Made by a program: the position numbers and the translations under genes. Below are positions 32,750 through 41,573 of a DNA stretch of 64,000 bases, in pieces. The notes beneath the pieces are model-generated. The model made no database searches. It was not told the DNA's origin and saw only the letters and a list, made by a program, of their open reading frames with translations. This DNA comes from Streptomyces davaonensis JCM 4913. GTDB lineage: Bacteria; Actinomycetota; Actinomycetes; Streptomycetales; Streptomycetaceae. Within the stretch, counting starts at the first letter, position 1. Every line of letters starts with the position of its first letter. The DNA is taken from NCBI RefSeq assembly GCF_000349325.1, contig NC_020504.1, positions 2,142,053 through 2,206,052 on the forward strand, in the 5' to 3' direction.

Positions 32750-33232
32750 TCAGAACAGCGCCGTGCCGCTCTCGAAGTCCAGCAGTCGCTTCTTGCGGTC
32801 CAGGCCGCCGCCGTAGCCGGTGAGGCTGCCGCTCGCTCCTACGACGCGGTGGCAGGGGACGATGATGCCGACCGGGTTCTTGCCGTTGGCGAGGCCGACC
32901 GCGCGGGAGGCTCCGGGGTTGCCGAGGGCGTCGGCCAGGTCGCCGTAGGTGCGGGTCTCGCCGTAGGGGATCTTGCGGAGCTGGTCCCAGACGATGCGCT
33001 GGAACGGGGTGCCCTTCAGGCTGAGTTCGAGGGTGAAGTCCTTCAACTCGCCCGCGAAATAGGCGTCCAGTTGTTCCTCCGCGGCCGCGAATCGGGTGTC
33101 GTCGCGGGGGCCGAAGGACTCCTCCGGCGGGCGGTGGCGCTGTTCGGTCATGTAGAGGCCGCACAGGACGCCGTCGTCGGCGACGAGGGTCAGCGGGCCA
33201 TAGGGGCTGTCGATCACGGTGTGCTGCCGCAT
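32750..33232 (-). CDS. ogt: Methylated-DNA--protein-cysteine S-methyltransferase
   Basis: A 160-residue suicide repair protein that takes the methyl group from O6-methylguanine onto a cysteine. The active-site motif is PCHRVVG, followed by the typical GYGGGLDRKKRLLDFE. The preceding helix-turn-helix region with GTPFQRIVWDQLRKIPYGETRTYGDLA is canonical. It begins nine bases after the Ada-AlkA fusion gene on the same strand, so the two form an adaptive-response operon against alkylation damage. Confidence 0.95.
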   Translation of the reverse strand: MRQHTVIDSPYGPLTLVADDGVLCGLYMTEQRHRPPEESFGPRDDTRFAAAEEQLDAYFAGELKDFTLELSLKGTPFQRIVWDQLRKIPYGETRTYGDLADALGNPGASRAVGLANGKNPVGIIVPCHRVVGASGSLTGYGGGLDRKKRLLDFESGTALF

Positions 33233-33241
33233 GGAACGTCC

Positions 33242-34717
33242 TTATACCGGGAGGAAGTTGATCGGGTGGCTGTCGGTCGCCCACAGGTACTGGACGGCGT
33301 ACGCCCGCCAGGGCCGCCAGGCCTCGGCGCGGGCGGTGAGGGCGGCGGGGGTGGAGGGCAGGCCCAACTCCCCTGCCGCGCGCCGGATTCCGAGGTCGGT
33401 GGGGAGGAAGGCGTCGGGGTCGCCGAGGGCTCGCATCGCGATGACGTCGACGGTCCACGGGCCGAAGCCGGGCAGGGCGAGGAGCCGGGCGCGGGCGTCC
33501 GCCCAGTCGCTCTCCACGCCCAGATGGAGGCTTCCGTCCGCGAGTTGGCCGACCAGCGTGGTGAACGTCGTGCGGCGGGTGCGCGGCATCGCCAGTGACT
33601 CCGGGTCGAGCGACGCGAGCTCCTCGGGCGCCGGGAACAGGTGGGTGAGGCCGCCCTCGGAGTCGTCGACCGGTTCGCCGTGGGCGGTGACCAGGCGCGC
33701 CGCGTGGGTGCGGGCGGCGGCGGTGGAGACCTGCTGGCCGAGCACGGCCCGTACGGCGAACTCCGCCTCGTCGACCGTGCGCGGAACGCGCCTGCCGGGG
33801 GCCTTGGCGACCAGGGGTGCGAGGAGCGGGTCCGCGCTGAGCTGCTCGTCGACGGCGACCGGGTCGGCGTCCAGGTCGAGCATGCGGCGGCACCGGCTGA
33901 TCGCCACGGTCAGATCGCGCAGGTCGCTGAGGGTGAGGCGGCAGGCGATGTGGTCGGGCTTGGGGGTCAGGGACACGATGCCGTGGCCGTAGGGAAGGCG
34001 CAGGGTGCGGCGGTAGGCGCCGTCCCGCCACTCCTCGACGCCGGGGACGGCGGTCGCGGCCAGGTGGCCGAAGAGGTTGTCGGGGTTGAGTGGGGCGCGG
34101 AACGGCAGGCGCAGGGCGAGGGCCCCGGGCGTCCGGCCCGGGCGGGGTGCGCGGGCCCGCAGTTCGCTCGGGGCGAGGGCGAAGACCTCGCGCACGGTGT
34201 CGTTGAAGGTGCGGATGGAGGAGAACCCGGCGGCGAAGGCGATCTCCGCCATCGGCAGCGGGGTCGTCTCGATCAACAGGCGTGCGGTCTGGGCGCGTTG
34301 GGCGCGGGCCAGGGCGAGCGGGCCCGCGCCCAGCTCGGCGAGGAGCTGGCGCTCGACCTGCCGGGTGCTGTAGCCGAGCCGGGCCGCGAGGCCGGGCACG
34401 CCTTCGCGGTCCACCACCCCGTCGGCGATCAGCCGCATGGCGCGGGCGACGAGGTCGGCCCGCTGGTTCCACTCCGGCGAGCCGGGGCTGGCGTCCGGGC
34501 GACACCGCTTGCAGGCCCGGAACCCGGCCTGCTGACAGGCGGCCGCGCTCGGGTGGAACACCATGTTCTGCGGCTTGGGCGCGACCACCGGGCAGCTCGG
34601 CCGGCAGTAGATCCCGGTGGTCAGGACGGCCGTGTAGAACCAGCCGTCGAAGCGCGCGTCCTTGGCCTGGACGGCCCGTACGCAGGCGTCGGTCTGGGTG
34701 TGCATCCCCTTCTGCAT
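33242..34717 (-). CDS. Ada regulator fused to AlkA 3-methyladenine DNA glycosylase
   Basis: A 491-residue bifunctional protein. Residues about 1-75 are the Ada zinc/methylphosphotriester-acceptor domain (GIYCRPSCP and ACKRCRP, four cysteines), about 85-185 an AraC-type DNA-binding domain (YSTRQVERQL, IAFAAGFSSIRTFNDTVREVF), and about 195-490 an AlkA glycosylase with the helix-hairpin-helix LPGFGPWTVDVIAMRALG and the catalytic Asp in LPTDLG. Methylation of the Ada domain would activate transcription of this gene and ogt. Start chosen at 34717 (MQKGM); GATGCT at -12 to -7 suits a leaderless start. An ATG four codons later has AAGGGG touching it, too close to function. Confidence 0.93.
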   Translation of the reverse strand: MQKGMHTQTDACVRAVQAKDARFDGWFYTAVLTTGIYCRPSCPVVAPKPQNMVFHPSAAACQQAGFRACKRCRPDASPGSPEWNQRADLVARAMRLIADGVVDREGVPGLAARLGYSTRQVERQLLAELGAGPLALARAQRAQTARLLIETTPLPMAEIAFAAGFSSIRTFNDTVREVFALAPSELRARAPRPGRTPGALALRLPFRAPLNPDNLFGHLAATAVPGVEEWRDGAYRRTLRLPYGHGIVSLTPKPDHIACRLTLSDLRDLTVAISRCRRMLDLDADPVAVDEQLSADPLLAPLVAKAPGRRVPRTVDEAEFAVRAVLGQQVSTAAARTHAARLVTAHGEPVDDSEGGLTHLFPAPEELASLDPESLAMPRTRRTTFTTLVGQLADGSLHLGVESDWADARARLLALPGFGPWTVDVIAMRALGDPDAFLPTDLGIRRAAGELGLPSTPAALTARAEAWRPWRAYAVQYLWATDSHPINFLPV

Positions 34718-34766
34718 GCGTCCAGCATCGACTACCCGGCGAGGGAAGGCTGGCGAGAATCCGACA

Positions 34767-36686
34767 TCAACCTCGGCTGTCCTGGGCCCATGCCGATTCA
34801 CGCAGCAGCCGCAGCCCGTTGAGGCCGACCAGCACGGTCGAGCCCTCGTGCCCGGCGACGCCGAGCGGCAGCGGGAGGTGTCCGATCAGGTCCCACAGGA
34901 CGAGACCGGTGATGAAGACGCCCGCGATGACCAGATTCTGCACCACCAGGCGGCGGGCGGCCCGGGACAGCCGTACCACCGCGGGTACGGTCGTCAGCTC
35001 GTCGCGCACGATCACCGCGTCCGCCGTCTCCAGCGCCAGGTCGGAACCCGCGCGTCCCATGGCGATCCCGGAGTGGGCGGCGGCGAGGGCGGGCGCGTCG
35101 TTGACGCCGTCCCCGACGAACAGCACCTTGCGGCCCCGGTCCTGGAGGGCGCGCACGGCGTCGACCTTGCCCTCGGGGAGCAGTCCCGAGCGCACGTCGG
35201 TGAGCCCGGTGGCCCCGGCGACCCGGGCCGCGGCGCCTGCGTGGTCGCCGGTGAGCAGGACGGGCGCGGTGCCGGTCAGGGCGGTGAGGGCGGCCGCGGT
35301 GACGGGGGCGTCGGGACGTAGGCGGTCGATGAGGGTGAGGGTGCCGACGGGCTTGCCGTCCCGGGTCACCGCGACGACGGTGGCGTCACTGTCGGCGTCC
35401 GCGCGGCCGACGCTCACCTCACATCCCTCGACGGTGGCGGTGACGCCCCGCCCCGGAGTGGCGGTGAAGTCCTCGGCGGGCGCGAGCCCCAGACCGCGGG
35501 CGCGGGCGGCGGTGACGATCGCGCGGGCCAGCGGGTGTTCGCTGGGGTGCTCGGCGGACGCGGCCAGCGCCAGGAGACCGTCCTCGTCGAGGCCGGAGTC
35601 CGGCAGCGGCCGTACGCCGGTGACCTCGGGGGCGCCTTCGGTGAGGGTGCCGGTCTTGTCGAGGGCCGCGAGGTCGACCTCGCCGAGGCGTTCCATGGCG
35701 ACGGCCGACTTGACCAGGACGCCGTGACGGCCGGCGTTGGCGATGGCGGAGAGCAAGGGTGGCATCGTCGCGAGGACCACCGCGCACGGCGAGGCGACGA
35801 TCATGAAGGTCATCGCCCGCAGCAGGGCGTCCGTCAACTCGGCACCGAAGGCGAGCGGCACCCCGAAGACCGCGAGGGTCGCGACCACGATGCCGACGGC
35901 GTAGCGTTGCTCGATCCGCTCGATGAACAGCTGGGTCGGCGCCTTGGTGCGGGACGCCTCCTCGACCAGGGTGACGATGCGGGCGATCACCGAGTCGGCG
36001 GGGTCGCGCTCGACGCGGACGCGCAGGGCTCCGGCGCCGTTGAGGGTGCCCGCGAACACCTCGTCACCGGGGCGCTTGAGGACCGGCAAGGGCTCGCCGG
36101 TGATGGTCGCCTCGTCCGCCTCACTGGTGCCGTCCAGGACCCGGCCGTCGGCGCCGATGCGCTCGCCGGGGCGGATCAACAGTACGTCGCCGAGGGCGAG
36201 TTCGGCGGTCGGTACGGTCTCCTCGCCCCCTGCGTCGGTGACCCTGGTGGCCGTGGCGGGCGCGAGGTCGAGCAATCCGCGCACGGAGTCGGCGGTGCGG
36301 GCGGTGGCCAGGGCCTCCAGGGCGCCGGAGGTGGCGAAGATGACGATCAGCAGGGCGCCGTCCAGGACCTGCCCGATCGCGGCCGCGCCGAGCGCCGCGA
36401 CGATCATCAGCAGATCGACGTCGAGGGACTTCTCGCGCAGCGCCCGCAGCCCTTCGAGGGCGGGCTCCCAGCCGCCGGTGACGTAGGCGACGGCGTACAG
36501 CGGGCCGTAGGCCCAGACGGGAGCGCCGGTCAGGTCGAGGGCGAGACCGAGCAGGAAGGCGACGGTCGCGGCGAGCGCCCAGCGGGCCTCGGGCAGGGCG
36601 AGGATCCGGGTGCGGCGACGGGGCGCCACCGGGGCGGGCGCGGAGGCAGGGGCGGGGGCGAGTGCGGTGGACACGGGGGCCACCAT
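34767..36686 (-). CDS. ctpJ: P1B-4-type metal-exporting ATPase (CtpJ/NmtA-like)
   Basis: A 639-residue P-type ATPase without an N-terminal heavy-metal-associated domain. It has about six to eight transmembrane helices, the actuator TGEPLPV, the metal-binding SPC motif (VASPCAVVL), the phosphorylation site DKTGTLT, HPSEHPLA, and GDGVNDAPALA. After the last helices comes HEGST, the mark of the P1B-4 subgroup (CoaT, CtpD, CtpJ) that exports Co2+, Ni2+ or Fe2+ rather than Zn/Cd. The divergent NmtR-like sensor supports cobalt/nickel. Start set at 36686; an ATG at 36698 overlaps the shared inverted repeat. Confidence 0.9.
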   Translation of the reverse strand: MVAPVSTALAPAPASAPAPVAPRRRTRILALPEARWALAATVAFLLGLALDLTGAPVWAYGPLYAVAYVTGGWEPALEGLRALREKSLDVDLLMIVAALGAAAIGQVLDGALLIVIFATSGALEALATARTADSVRGLLDLAPATATRVTDAGGEETVPTAELALGDVLLIRPGERIGADGRVLDGTSEADEATITGEPLPVLKRPGDEVFAGTLNGAGALRVRVERDPADSVIARIVTLVEEASRTKAPTQLFIERIEQRYAVGIVVATLAVFGVPLAFGAELTDALLRAMTFMIVASPCAVVLATMPPLLSAIANAGRHGVLVKSAVAMERLGEVDLAALDKTGTLTEGAPEVTGVRPLPDSGLDEDGLLALAASAEHPSEHPLARAIVTAARARGLGLAPAEDFTATPGRGVTATVEGCEVSVGRADADSDATVVAVTRDGKPVGTLTLIDRLRPDAPVTAAALTALTGTAPVLLTGDHAGAAARVAGATGLTDVRSGLLPEGKVDAVRALQDRGRKVLFVGDGVNDAPALAAAHSGIAMGRAGSDLALETADAVIVRDELTTVPAVVRLSRAARRLVVQNLVIAGVFITGLVLWDLIGHLPLPLGVAGHEGSTVLVGLNGLRLLRESAWAQDSRG

Positions 36687-36692
36687 ACAGGA

Positions 36693-36724
36693 ACACATGA
36701 AGACTCATTCATCTGTTCATGTGT
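36693..36724. promoter_or_regulatory. NmtR operator between ctpJ and nmtR
   Basis: ACACATGAA (36693-36701) and TTCATGTGT (36716-36724) form a perfect 9-bp inverted repeat with a 14-base spacer that holds a second TTCAT half-site. The shape (ATGAA ... TTCAT) is that of SmtB/ArsR-family operators. It fills the divergent gap and would control both genes. Confidence 0.75.
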
Positions 36725-36730
36725 GATGGG

Positions 36731-36736
36731 TAGGAT
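36731..36736 (+). promoter_or_regulatory. Leaderless -10 of nmtR
   Basis: TAGGAT lies exactly at -12 to -7 of the nmtR ATG; there is no ribosome binding site. The operator repeat ends seven bases upstream, covering the -35 region. Confidence 0.65.
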
Positions 36737-36742
36737 ACGCCC

Positions 36743-37099
36743 ATGGGTCATGGAGCCGTCACCACCACCGACGACGAGCGGGTGCGCCTGGACGCGGACA
36801 ACGTCGCGAAGGTGGCGACCACCCTCCAGGCCCTGTCCACCCCTTCCCGGCTGCTGATCCTCGCGCGGCTGCGCGAAGGCCCGCTCCCGGCCACCGAGTT
36901 GGCCGCCGAGGTGGGCATGGAGCAGTCCGCCTGCTCGCACCAGCTGCGGCTGCTGCGCAATCTGGGCCTGGTGGTCGGCGAGCGGCGCGGCCGGTCGGTG
37001 GTCTACGCACTGCACGACCACCATGTCGCCGAACTCCTCGACCAGGCCGTCTATCACGTGGAGCATCTGCGGCTGGGCATCAGCGACACGACGGACTGA
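36743..37099 (+). CDS. nmtR: NmtR-like ArsR/SmtB nickel/cobalt sensor
   Basis: A 118-residue winged-helix repressor. It starts MGHG, as does M. tuberculosis NmtR, whose N-terminal Gly-His-Gly supplies Ni/Co ligands. The DNA-binding block GMEQSACSHQLRLLRNLGLVVGERRGRS is typical, and the last helix carries the complete alpha-5 metal motif D-x-H-x10-H-x2-H (DHH ... YHVEH). Binding of Ni2+ or Co2+ would release it from the divergent operator and induce the CtpJ-like exporter. Transcription appears leaderless. Its 3' end lies three bases from the convergent membrane-protein gene. Confidence 0.92.
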   Translation: MGHGAVTTTDDERVRLDADNVAKVATTLQALSTPSRLLILARLREGPLPATELAAEVGMEQSACSHQLRLLRNLGLVVGERRGRSVVYALHDHHVAELLDQAVYHVEHLRLGISDTTD

Positions 37100-37102
37100 G
37101 GT

Positions 37103-38407
37103 CTACGTCGACACTGCTCCGTCCTTCGCCGCGGACTCGTCCTCCGCCACGAAGTCGACGACCGCCAGCGCGAAGAGCAGCGCGAGGGCCAGGCCGAGGA
37201 CGACCGCGCCGGTCGGGTACGGCCACAGGACGAACGCCAGGACGGCCGCGGCGACCAGCAGCCAGGAGATCCAGCCGCGGTGCCGGTGGACGTAGTGGCC
37301 CACCCGGCCGGTGCGCAACCCCGCCCGGTCGGCCGTCGAGCGGACGGCGCCGATGCCCGAGTGCCACATCTGCCGTACGAACCGGGCCCGGCGGCCTGGT
37401 CCGGTCAGCCAGGCGGCGAGAGCGACGACCACACCGAGGACGACCGCCACTCGTACGCTCGTGCGCAGGAAGCGGACCAGCGTGTCGTAGATCGACTCGG
37501 CGGCGGGCTGGGAGACGCCGGAGGGCAGGGCGTCCAGGTACACCGTGCGGAAGATGGTCAAAGCGATGCCGAGCAGGCCCACGGCGAAGGCGAAGCCGAG
37601 CGCGCCGGCGACCAGCGCCTTGCGGCGGTGCGTGGCGAGGAAGACGCCGCCCGCGATCAGCACGATCGAGATGACGGGGAGCCAGAATCCGACGAGTTCG
37701 AGCAGCCGGAACCCCGTACGGGCCCGGCCGATGTCCTCCGACTGGACCAGCGTGATGCTGGTGTGGATCTCGGGGATTTTCCCGGCCACGGTCATGCCCT
37801 CGTCGACCAGGCGGTCCTTGACCCGTTCGACGACCGGACCGAGGTCCAGGGTCACCGTGTCGTTCTCGACCTTCACGGCGCCGCCGCCCTCGCCGGTCAG
37901 CGCCTTGACGACGGCGTCGTGGGCCCGGCGGTTGGCCTCGGTCCAGATGGTCTCGAAGGCGTCCGAGGCGACGACCGCCTGCGCCTTGTCGTGCACGAAG
38001 CTGCGGACCGCGTTCTGGAGCGAGGGGCCCAGTCTGCCGAGGGCCTTCTCCACCAGCGGGCGGTCCGCGACCGGGGTCTGGGAGATCAGCGCGGGCACGT
38101 CGAGGCGGTCCATCACGGCATCGGTGACCCGGTTCGCGACGGCGTTCTGGATGTCCCGGTCCTTGGCGAGGGGCTCGACCGTGTCGACATAGCGGTCGGT
38201 GTCGCCCGCCAGGTCGGCTGTCCACGCGGCGACCGCGCCCAGCGGGGCGAGGATGCAGCCGAGGACGATGAGCACGACGGCGAGTGTCGAGCGGACCCAG
38301 TGCCGTTTCGGCCGGGTCTCCTTCTCCGCCTCCAGCGCGGCGATCCGCGCCCGCAGCCGTTCCAGCTCGGCCTGAGAGCCGTCCGGGGCTTCCGCGTCGC
38401 CCGCCAT
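37103..38407 (-). CDS. Integral membrane protein with N-terminal coiled coil
   Basis: A 434-residue protein. Residues about 10-32 form a short coiled coil (AELERLRARIAALEAEKE), followed by a transmembrane helix (about 42-64), a 180-residue region with charged helices (probably outside the membrane, with repeated VxxxVTDAVMDRLDVP-type sequences), then four to five further helices (about 238-256, 265-290, 325-345, 380-425). The function is unknown; I recall similar proteins in most Streptomyces genomes annotated only as integral membrane proteins. AGGAGGG precedes the ATG. No operon partner. Confidence 0.78.
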   Translation of the reverse strand: MAGDAEAPDGSQAELERLRARIAALEAEKETRPKRHWVRSTLAVVLIVLGCILAPLGAVAAWTADLAGDTDRYVDTVEPLAKDRDIQNAVANRVTDAVMDRLDVPALISQTPVADRPLVEKALGRLGPSLQNAVRSFVHDKAQAVVASDAFETIWTEANRRAHDAVVKALTGEGGGAVKVENDTVTLDLGPVVERVKDRLVDEGMTVAGKIPEIHTSITLVQSEDIGRARTGFRLLELVGFWLPVISIVLIAGGVFLATHRRKALVAGALGFAFAVGLLGIALTIFRTVYLDALPSGVSQPAAESIYDTLVRFLRTSVRVAVVLGVVVALAAWLTGPGRRARFVRQMWHSGIGAVRSTADRAGLRTGRVGHYVHRHRGWISWLLVAAAVLAFVLWPYPTGAVVLGLALALLFALAVVDFVAEDESAAKDGAVST

Positions 38408-38533
38408 GCCGTTCTCCCTCCTGAACCCCCTGGGGTCAGCAGACCCCGGGGGCGGGAGGGCGGCGACCGCGGCGGGCCGTCCGGGTGACGGAGGGTGTCC
38501 GGCGGCTGCTTCGAACGGCAGCGCGTCGAACCT

Positions 38534-39043
38534 TCAGGAGAGCTGCGCGGCGAACGCCTCGTAGGCCCGCTCGTCGAAGAGGACGAACGTCACCTCCTCG
38601 ACCCTGGTGCTCGCGGCCCGCACCGTCTCCATCGCGATCCGGGCCGCGTCCTCCATCGGCCAGCGGTAGACACCGGTGGAGACGGCCGGGAAGGCCACCG
38701 TACGGGCGCCCAACTCGTCGGCCACGCGCAGGGATTCGCGGTAGCAGGAGGCGAGGAGGTCGGAGCGGTCCTCGGTGTCGCTGAAGACAGGGCCGACGGT
38801 GTGGATCACCCAGCGGGCGTCCAGCTTCCCCGCCGTCGTGGCGATGGCTTGGCCCGTGGGGAGGCCCTTGCCGTAGTGGGAGGCACGCAGCTTGCGGCAC
38901 TCCGCCAGGATCTCGGGGCCGCCGCGGCGGTGGATGGCGCCGTCCACTCCGCCCCCACCGAGCAGGGAGGAGTTGGCGGCGTTCACGATGGCGTCGACGC
39001 TCTGGCGGGTGATGTCGCCCTGGATGAGCGTGATGGTGGTCAT
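38534..39043 (-). CDS. Macrodomain O-acetyl-ADP-ribose deacetylase (YmdB-like)
   Basis: A 169-residue macrodomain. Signature segments: LIQGDITRQSVDAIVNAANSSLLGGGGVDGAIHRRGG (ADP-ribose binding and the catalytic Asn/Asp), GKLDARWVIHTVGP and FPAVSTGVYRWPME. The MacroD/YmdB-type enzymes hydrolyse O-acetyl-ADP-ribose, the product of sirtuins, and mono-ADP-ribosyl esters. It lies seven bases after the FAD oxidoreductase gene with GAGG before its ATG, so the two are probably co-transcribed. A sirtuin, NUDIX and ADP-ribosylglycohydrolase lie 10 kb away in the same window. Confidence 0.94.
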   Translation of the reverse strand: MTTITLIQGDITRQSVDAIVNAANSSLLGGGGVDGAIHRRGGPEILAECRKLRASHYGKGLPTGQAIATTAGKLDARWVIHTVGPVFSDTEDRSDLLASCYRESLRVADELGARTVAFPAVSTGVYRWPMEDAARIAMETVRAASTRVEEVTFVLFDERAYEAFAAQLS

Positions 39044-39050
39044 GACTGCC

Positions 39051-40469
39051 TCAGTTCTGCCTCAGTCTTTTCCAGACGGCCTTTGCCGCGTTGTGCCCCG
39101 ACATCCCGTGCACACCGGGTCCGGGCGGGGTGGCCGAGGAACAGATGAAGACCGCCGGATGCGGGGTGCTGTACGGGAACAGCGACAGTTTGGGGCGCAG
39201 CATCAGCTGGAGTCCGGAGGCCGCGCCGGAGCCGATGTCGCCGCCGACGTAGTTGGCGTTACGGGCGGCGAGTTCGGGCGGGCCCGCGACGGCACGGGCG
39301 AGGACACGGTCGCGGAACCCCGGGGCGAAACGCTCCAGTTGGCGTTCGATCGTGTCCGTGAGGTCGCCGGTCCAGCCGTTGGGCACATGGGCGTACGCCC
39401 AGAAGACCTGCTGTCCGGCGGGGGCCCGGCTCGGGTCGACGACACTCGGCTGGACGGTGATCATGAACGGCCGGTCGGGCGCCCGGCCCTCCCTGGATGC
39501 GGCGCGCAGCGCGGTGCCGATCTCCGCGCTGTCGGCGCCGATCTGCACCGTCCCGGCACGGCGGGCCTCCGCCGCGGTCCACGGGACCGGTCCGTCCAGC
39601 GCGTAGTCGATCTTGAAGACGCCGGCGCCGTACCGGTAGCGCTCGTAGTAGCGGCCGAAGCCGGCGATCCGGGCCAGCGCGGTGGGCGAGGTGTCGAAGA
39701 TGTACGACCGGGCGGGCGGCAGATCGTCCAGGCGCTTGACCTCGTAGTCGGTGTGGATCGTGCCGCCGAGGTCCTTGAGGTACGCGGCGAGCGCGTCGGA
39801 GATCGACTGGGAGCCGCCCTTGGCCACCGGCCAGCCCCGGGCGTGCGCGGCCAGGGCGAAGACCAGGCCGACGGCGCTGGTGGCGAAGCCGTTCAGCGGG
39901 GCCATGACGTGGGCCACGAGTCCGGCGAACAGGGCCTTCGCGCGCTCGCCCTGGAAGCGGCGGGTCAGCCAGGTCGACGGGGGCAGGCCGACCAGGCCGA
40001 AGCGGGCGAGGGTGACCGGGTCGCGGGGCAGGGCGGTCAGCGGCAGGGACATGAAGTCCCGGGCCAGGTCGTCCCATCGGGGCAGGAACGGCTCGACCAG
40101 CCTGCGGTACGCCCCCGCGTCCCGGGCGCCGAAGGAGGCGGCCGTCTCCCCGACCGAGCGGGAGAGCACGGCGGCCGTGCCGTCGGGGAACGGGTGCGCC
40201 ATCGGCAGGTCGGCGTGCAGCCACTCCAGGCCGTACTCGTGGAGCGGCAGGGCGCGGAACGCGGGGGAGTTGATACCGAGGGGGTGCGCCGCGGAGCACG
40301 GGTCGTGGCGGAAGCCGGGGAGGGTGAGCTCCTCGGTCCGGGCGCCTCCGCCCACGGTGTCCTTTGCCTCGAACAGCGCGACGGAGTGGCCGCGGCGGGC
40401 CAGCTCCACGGCTGCGGTCAGGCCGTTCGGTCCCGCACCCACCACGACGGCATCGAGCATCGACGGCAC
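39051..40469 (-). CDS. Phytoene-desaturase-like FAD-dependent oxidoreductase
   Basis: A 472-residue flavoprotein of the CrtI/PDS (amine-oxidase-like) fold. The FAD motif [28 protein letters not shown] is at the N-terminus, followed by [34 protein letters not shown] in the middle and [14 protein letters not shown] at the C-terminus. There are no carotenoid genes here, and this branch is usually annotated only as NAD(P)/FAD-dependent oxidoreductase, so a carotenoid substrate should not be assumed. The GTG at 40469 is chosen because AAGGGGA lies seven bases upstream; the ATG three codons later is the alternative. The macrodomain gene follows. Confidence 0.85.
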   Translation of the reverse strand: MPSMLDAVVVGAGPNGLTAAVELARRGHSVALFEAKDTVGGGARTEELTLPGFRHDPCSAAHPLGINSPAFRALPLHEYGLEWLHADLPMAHPFPDGTAAVLSRSVGETAASFGARDAGAYRRLVEPFLPRWDDLARDFMSLPLTALPRDPVTLARFGLVGLPPSTWLTRRFQGERAKALFAGLVAHVMAPLNGFATSAVGLVFALAAHARGWPVAKGGSQSISDALAAYLKDLGGTIHTDYEVKRLDDLPPARSYIFDTSPTALARIAGFGRYYERYRYGAGVFKIDYALDGPVPWTAAEARRAGTVQIGADSAEIGTALRAASREGRAPDRPFMITVQPSVVDPSRAPAGQQVFWAYAHVPNGWTGDLTDTIERQLERFAPGFRDRVLARAVAGPPELAARNANYVGGDIGSGAASGLQLMLRPKLSLFPYSTPHPAVFICSSATPPGPGVHGMSGHNAAKAVWKRLRQN

Positions 40470-40628
40470 GATTCGGTCCCCTTCAGCCGATGGCCACTCA
40501 GGGTCAGGATATGCCGGGTGCGCCTCATAGCTCGGTCCGGGCGGTTGTATTGCGGGTGCGGGTGGGTGGGGGCTTGTCGCGCCCACGCGGCGGAGCCGCA
40601 CATTGATACAGCCCCGCCCCGGGTGGGA

Positions 40629-41483
40629 TCAGGCGGCGTTCGTCAGCAGTTCCGTCAGCCGTCGTGCCGTCGCCTCGTCCCTTGCCGCTGTGAATGGCAG
40701 GGCATTTCCGCCGGTTACCCGGAATGGTTCGCCGCTCACGGTCAGGTGGGCTCCACCCGCCTCCTCCACCAGGAGCAGGCCCGCTGCGTGGTCCCAGGCT
40801 GCCTCCCAGCTGAAACCGACCGCGTCCAACTCGCCCCGGGCTATCGCGAGATACTCCAGGCCCGCCGAGCCGCAGGGGCGTGGGGACACGCCGTCGGTCC
40901 ACAGGCCGCGCAGGGCGTGCTTCTGGTCGTCGGTGGTGTAGTCGGGGTGGGAGGTGGCCACGCGGAGGTCCCGGCCGGGGTCCGGTGTGCCGGAGTGCAG
41001 GTGCTCGCCGTCGAGGTAGGCGCCCTTGCCGCGTATCGCGGTGGCCAGTTGGTCGCGGGCCGGGGCGTAGGTCCAGGAGGCGAGCAGTTCGCCGTGCTGG
41101 ACCAGGGCGACCAGGGTGCAGAAGCCGGGGTCGCCGTTCACGAACTGGCGGGTGCCGTCGACGGGGTCGACGATCCAGACCGGCGCGGCGCCCTGGAGCG
41201 CGCCGTAGGTCGTGGGGTCGGCGTGCACCGCCTCCTCGCCGACCACGACGGAGCCGGGCAGCAGCGCGCCGAGCGCTGCGGTGAGGTACTGCTCGGCCTT
41301 GCGGTCCGCGTCCGTCACCAGGTCATGGGGGCCGCTCTTCTGGTCGACCTCGTGCGCGGCGAGCCTGCGCCAGCGCGGCATGATTTCCAGAGCGGCGGCC
41401 TGGCGGACTGCTTCCTCCACGTCGGAGGAGCGCCGAGCGAGAAACTCGTCGATGGTTTCCGTGTCTACGATCATGTCCCCCAT
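40629..41483 (-). CDS. Inositol monophosphatase family protein
   Basis: A 284-residue metal-dependent phosphatase of the IMPase/FBPase/CysQ family. Metal-binding motifs: GEEAVHAD (usual GEE), DPVDGTRQFVNG (usual DPIDGT) and the C-terminal WEAAWDHAAGLLLVEEAGG (usual WD-x-AA/GxLI-EAGG). The substrate may be an inositol phosphate, histidinol phosphate or a nucleotide such as PAP; sequence alone does not decide. Start uncertain: ATGs at 41483 and 41474 and a GTG at 41498 (GGCGGGG upstream) are in frame. Transcribed alone. Confidence 0.86.
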   Translation of the reverse strand: MGDMIVDTETIDEFLARRSSDVEEAVRQAAALEIMPRWRRLAAHEVDQKSGPHDLVTDADRKAEQYLTAALGALLPGSVVVGEEAVHADPTTYGALQGAAPVWIVDPVDGTRQFVNGDPGFCTLVALVQHGELLASWTYAPARDQLATAIRGKGAYLDGEHLHSGTPDPGRDLRVATSHPDYTTDDQKHALRGLWTDGVSPRPCGSAGLEYLAIARGELDAVGFSWEAAWDHAAGLLLVEEAGGAHLTVSGEPFRVTGGNALPFTAARDEATARRLTELLTNAA

Positions 41484-41573
41484 AAGAACATGCAGCACTG
41501 ACAATCCCCGCCGGGGTGGTGTACGCCGGGTGGAATCGCCATGAATACGCGGGTTCGCGGCGAGTGTTTCATC

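Noticed and set aside
34767..36686. Zinc/cadmium-type (ZntA) annotation of the ATPase
   Set aside because: SPC with HEGST and the NmtR-like partner point to the P1B-4 Co/Ni subgroup; no N-terminal metal domain or CPC motif.
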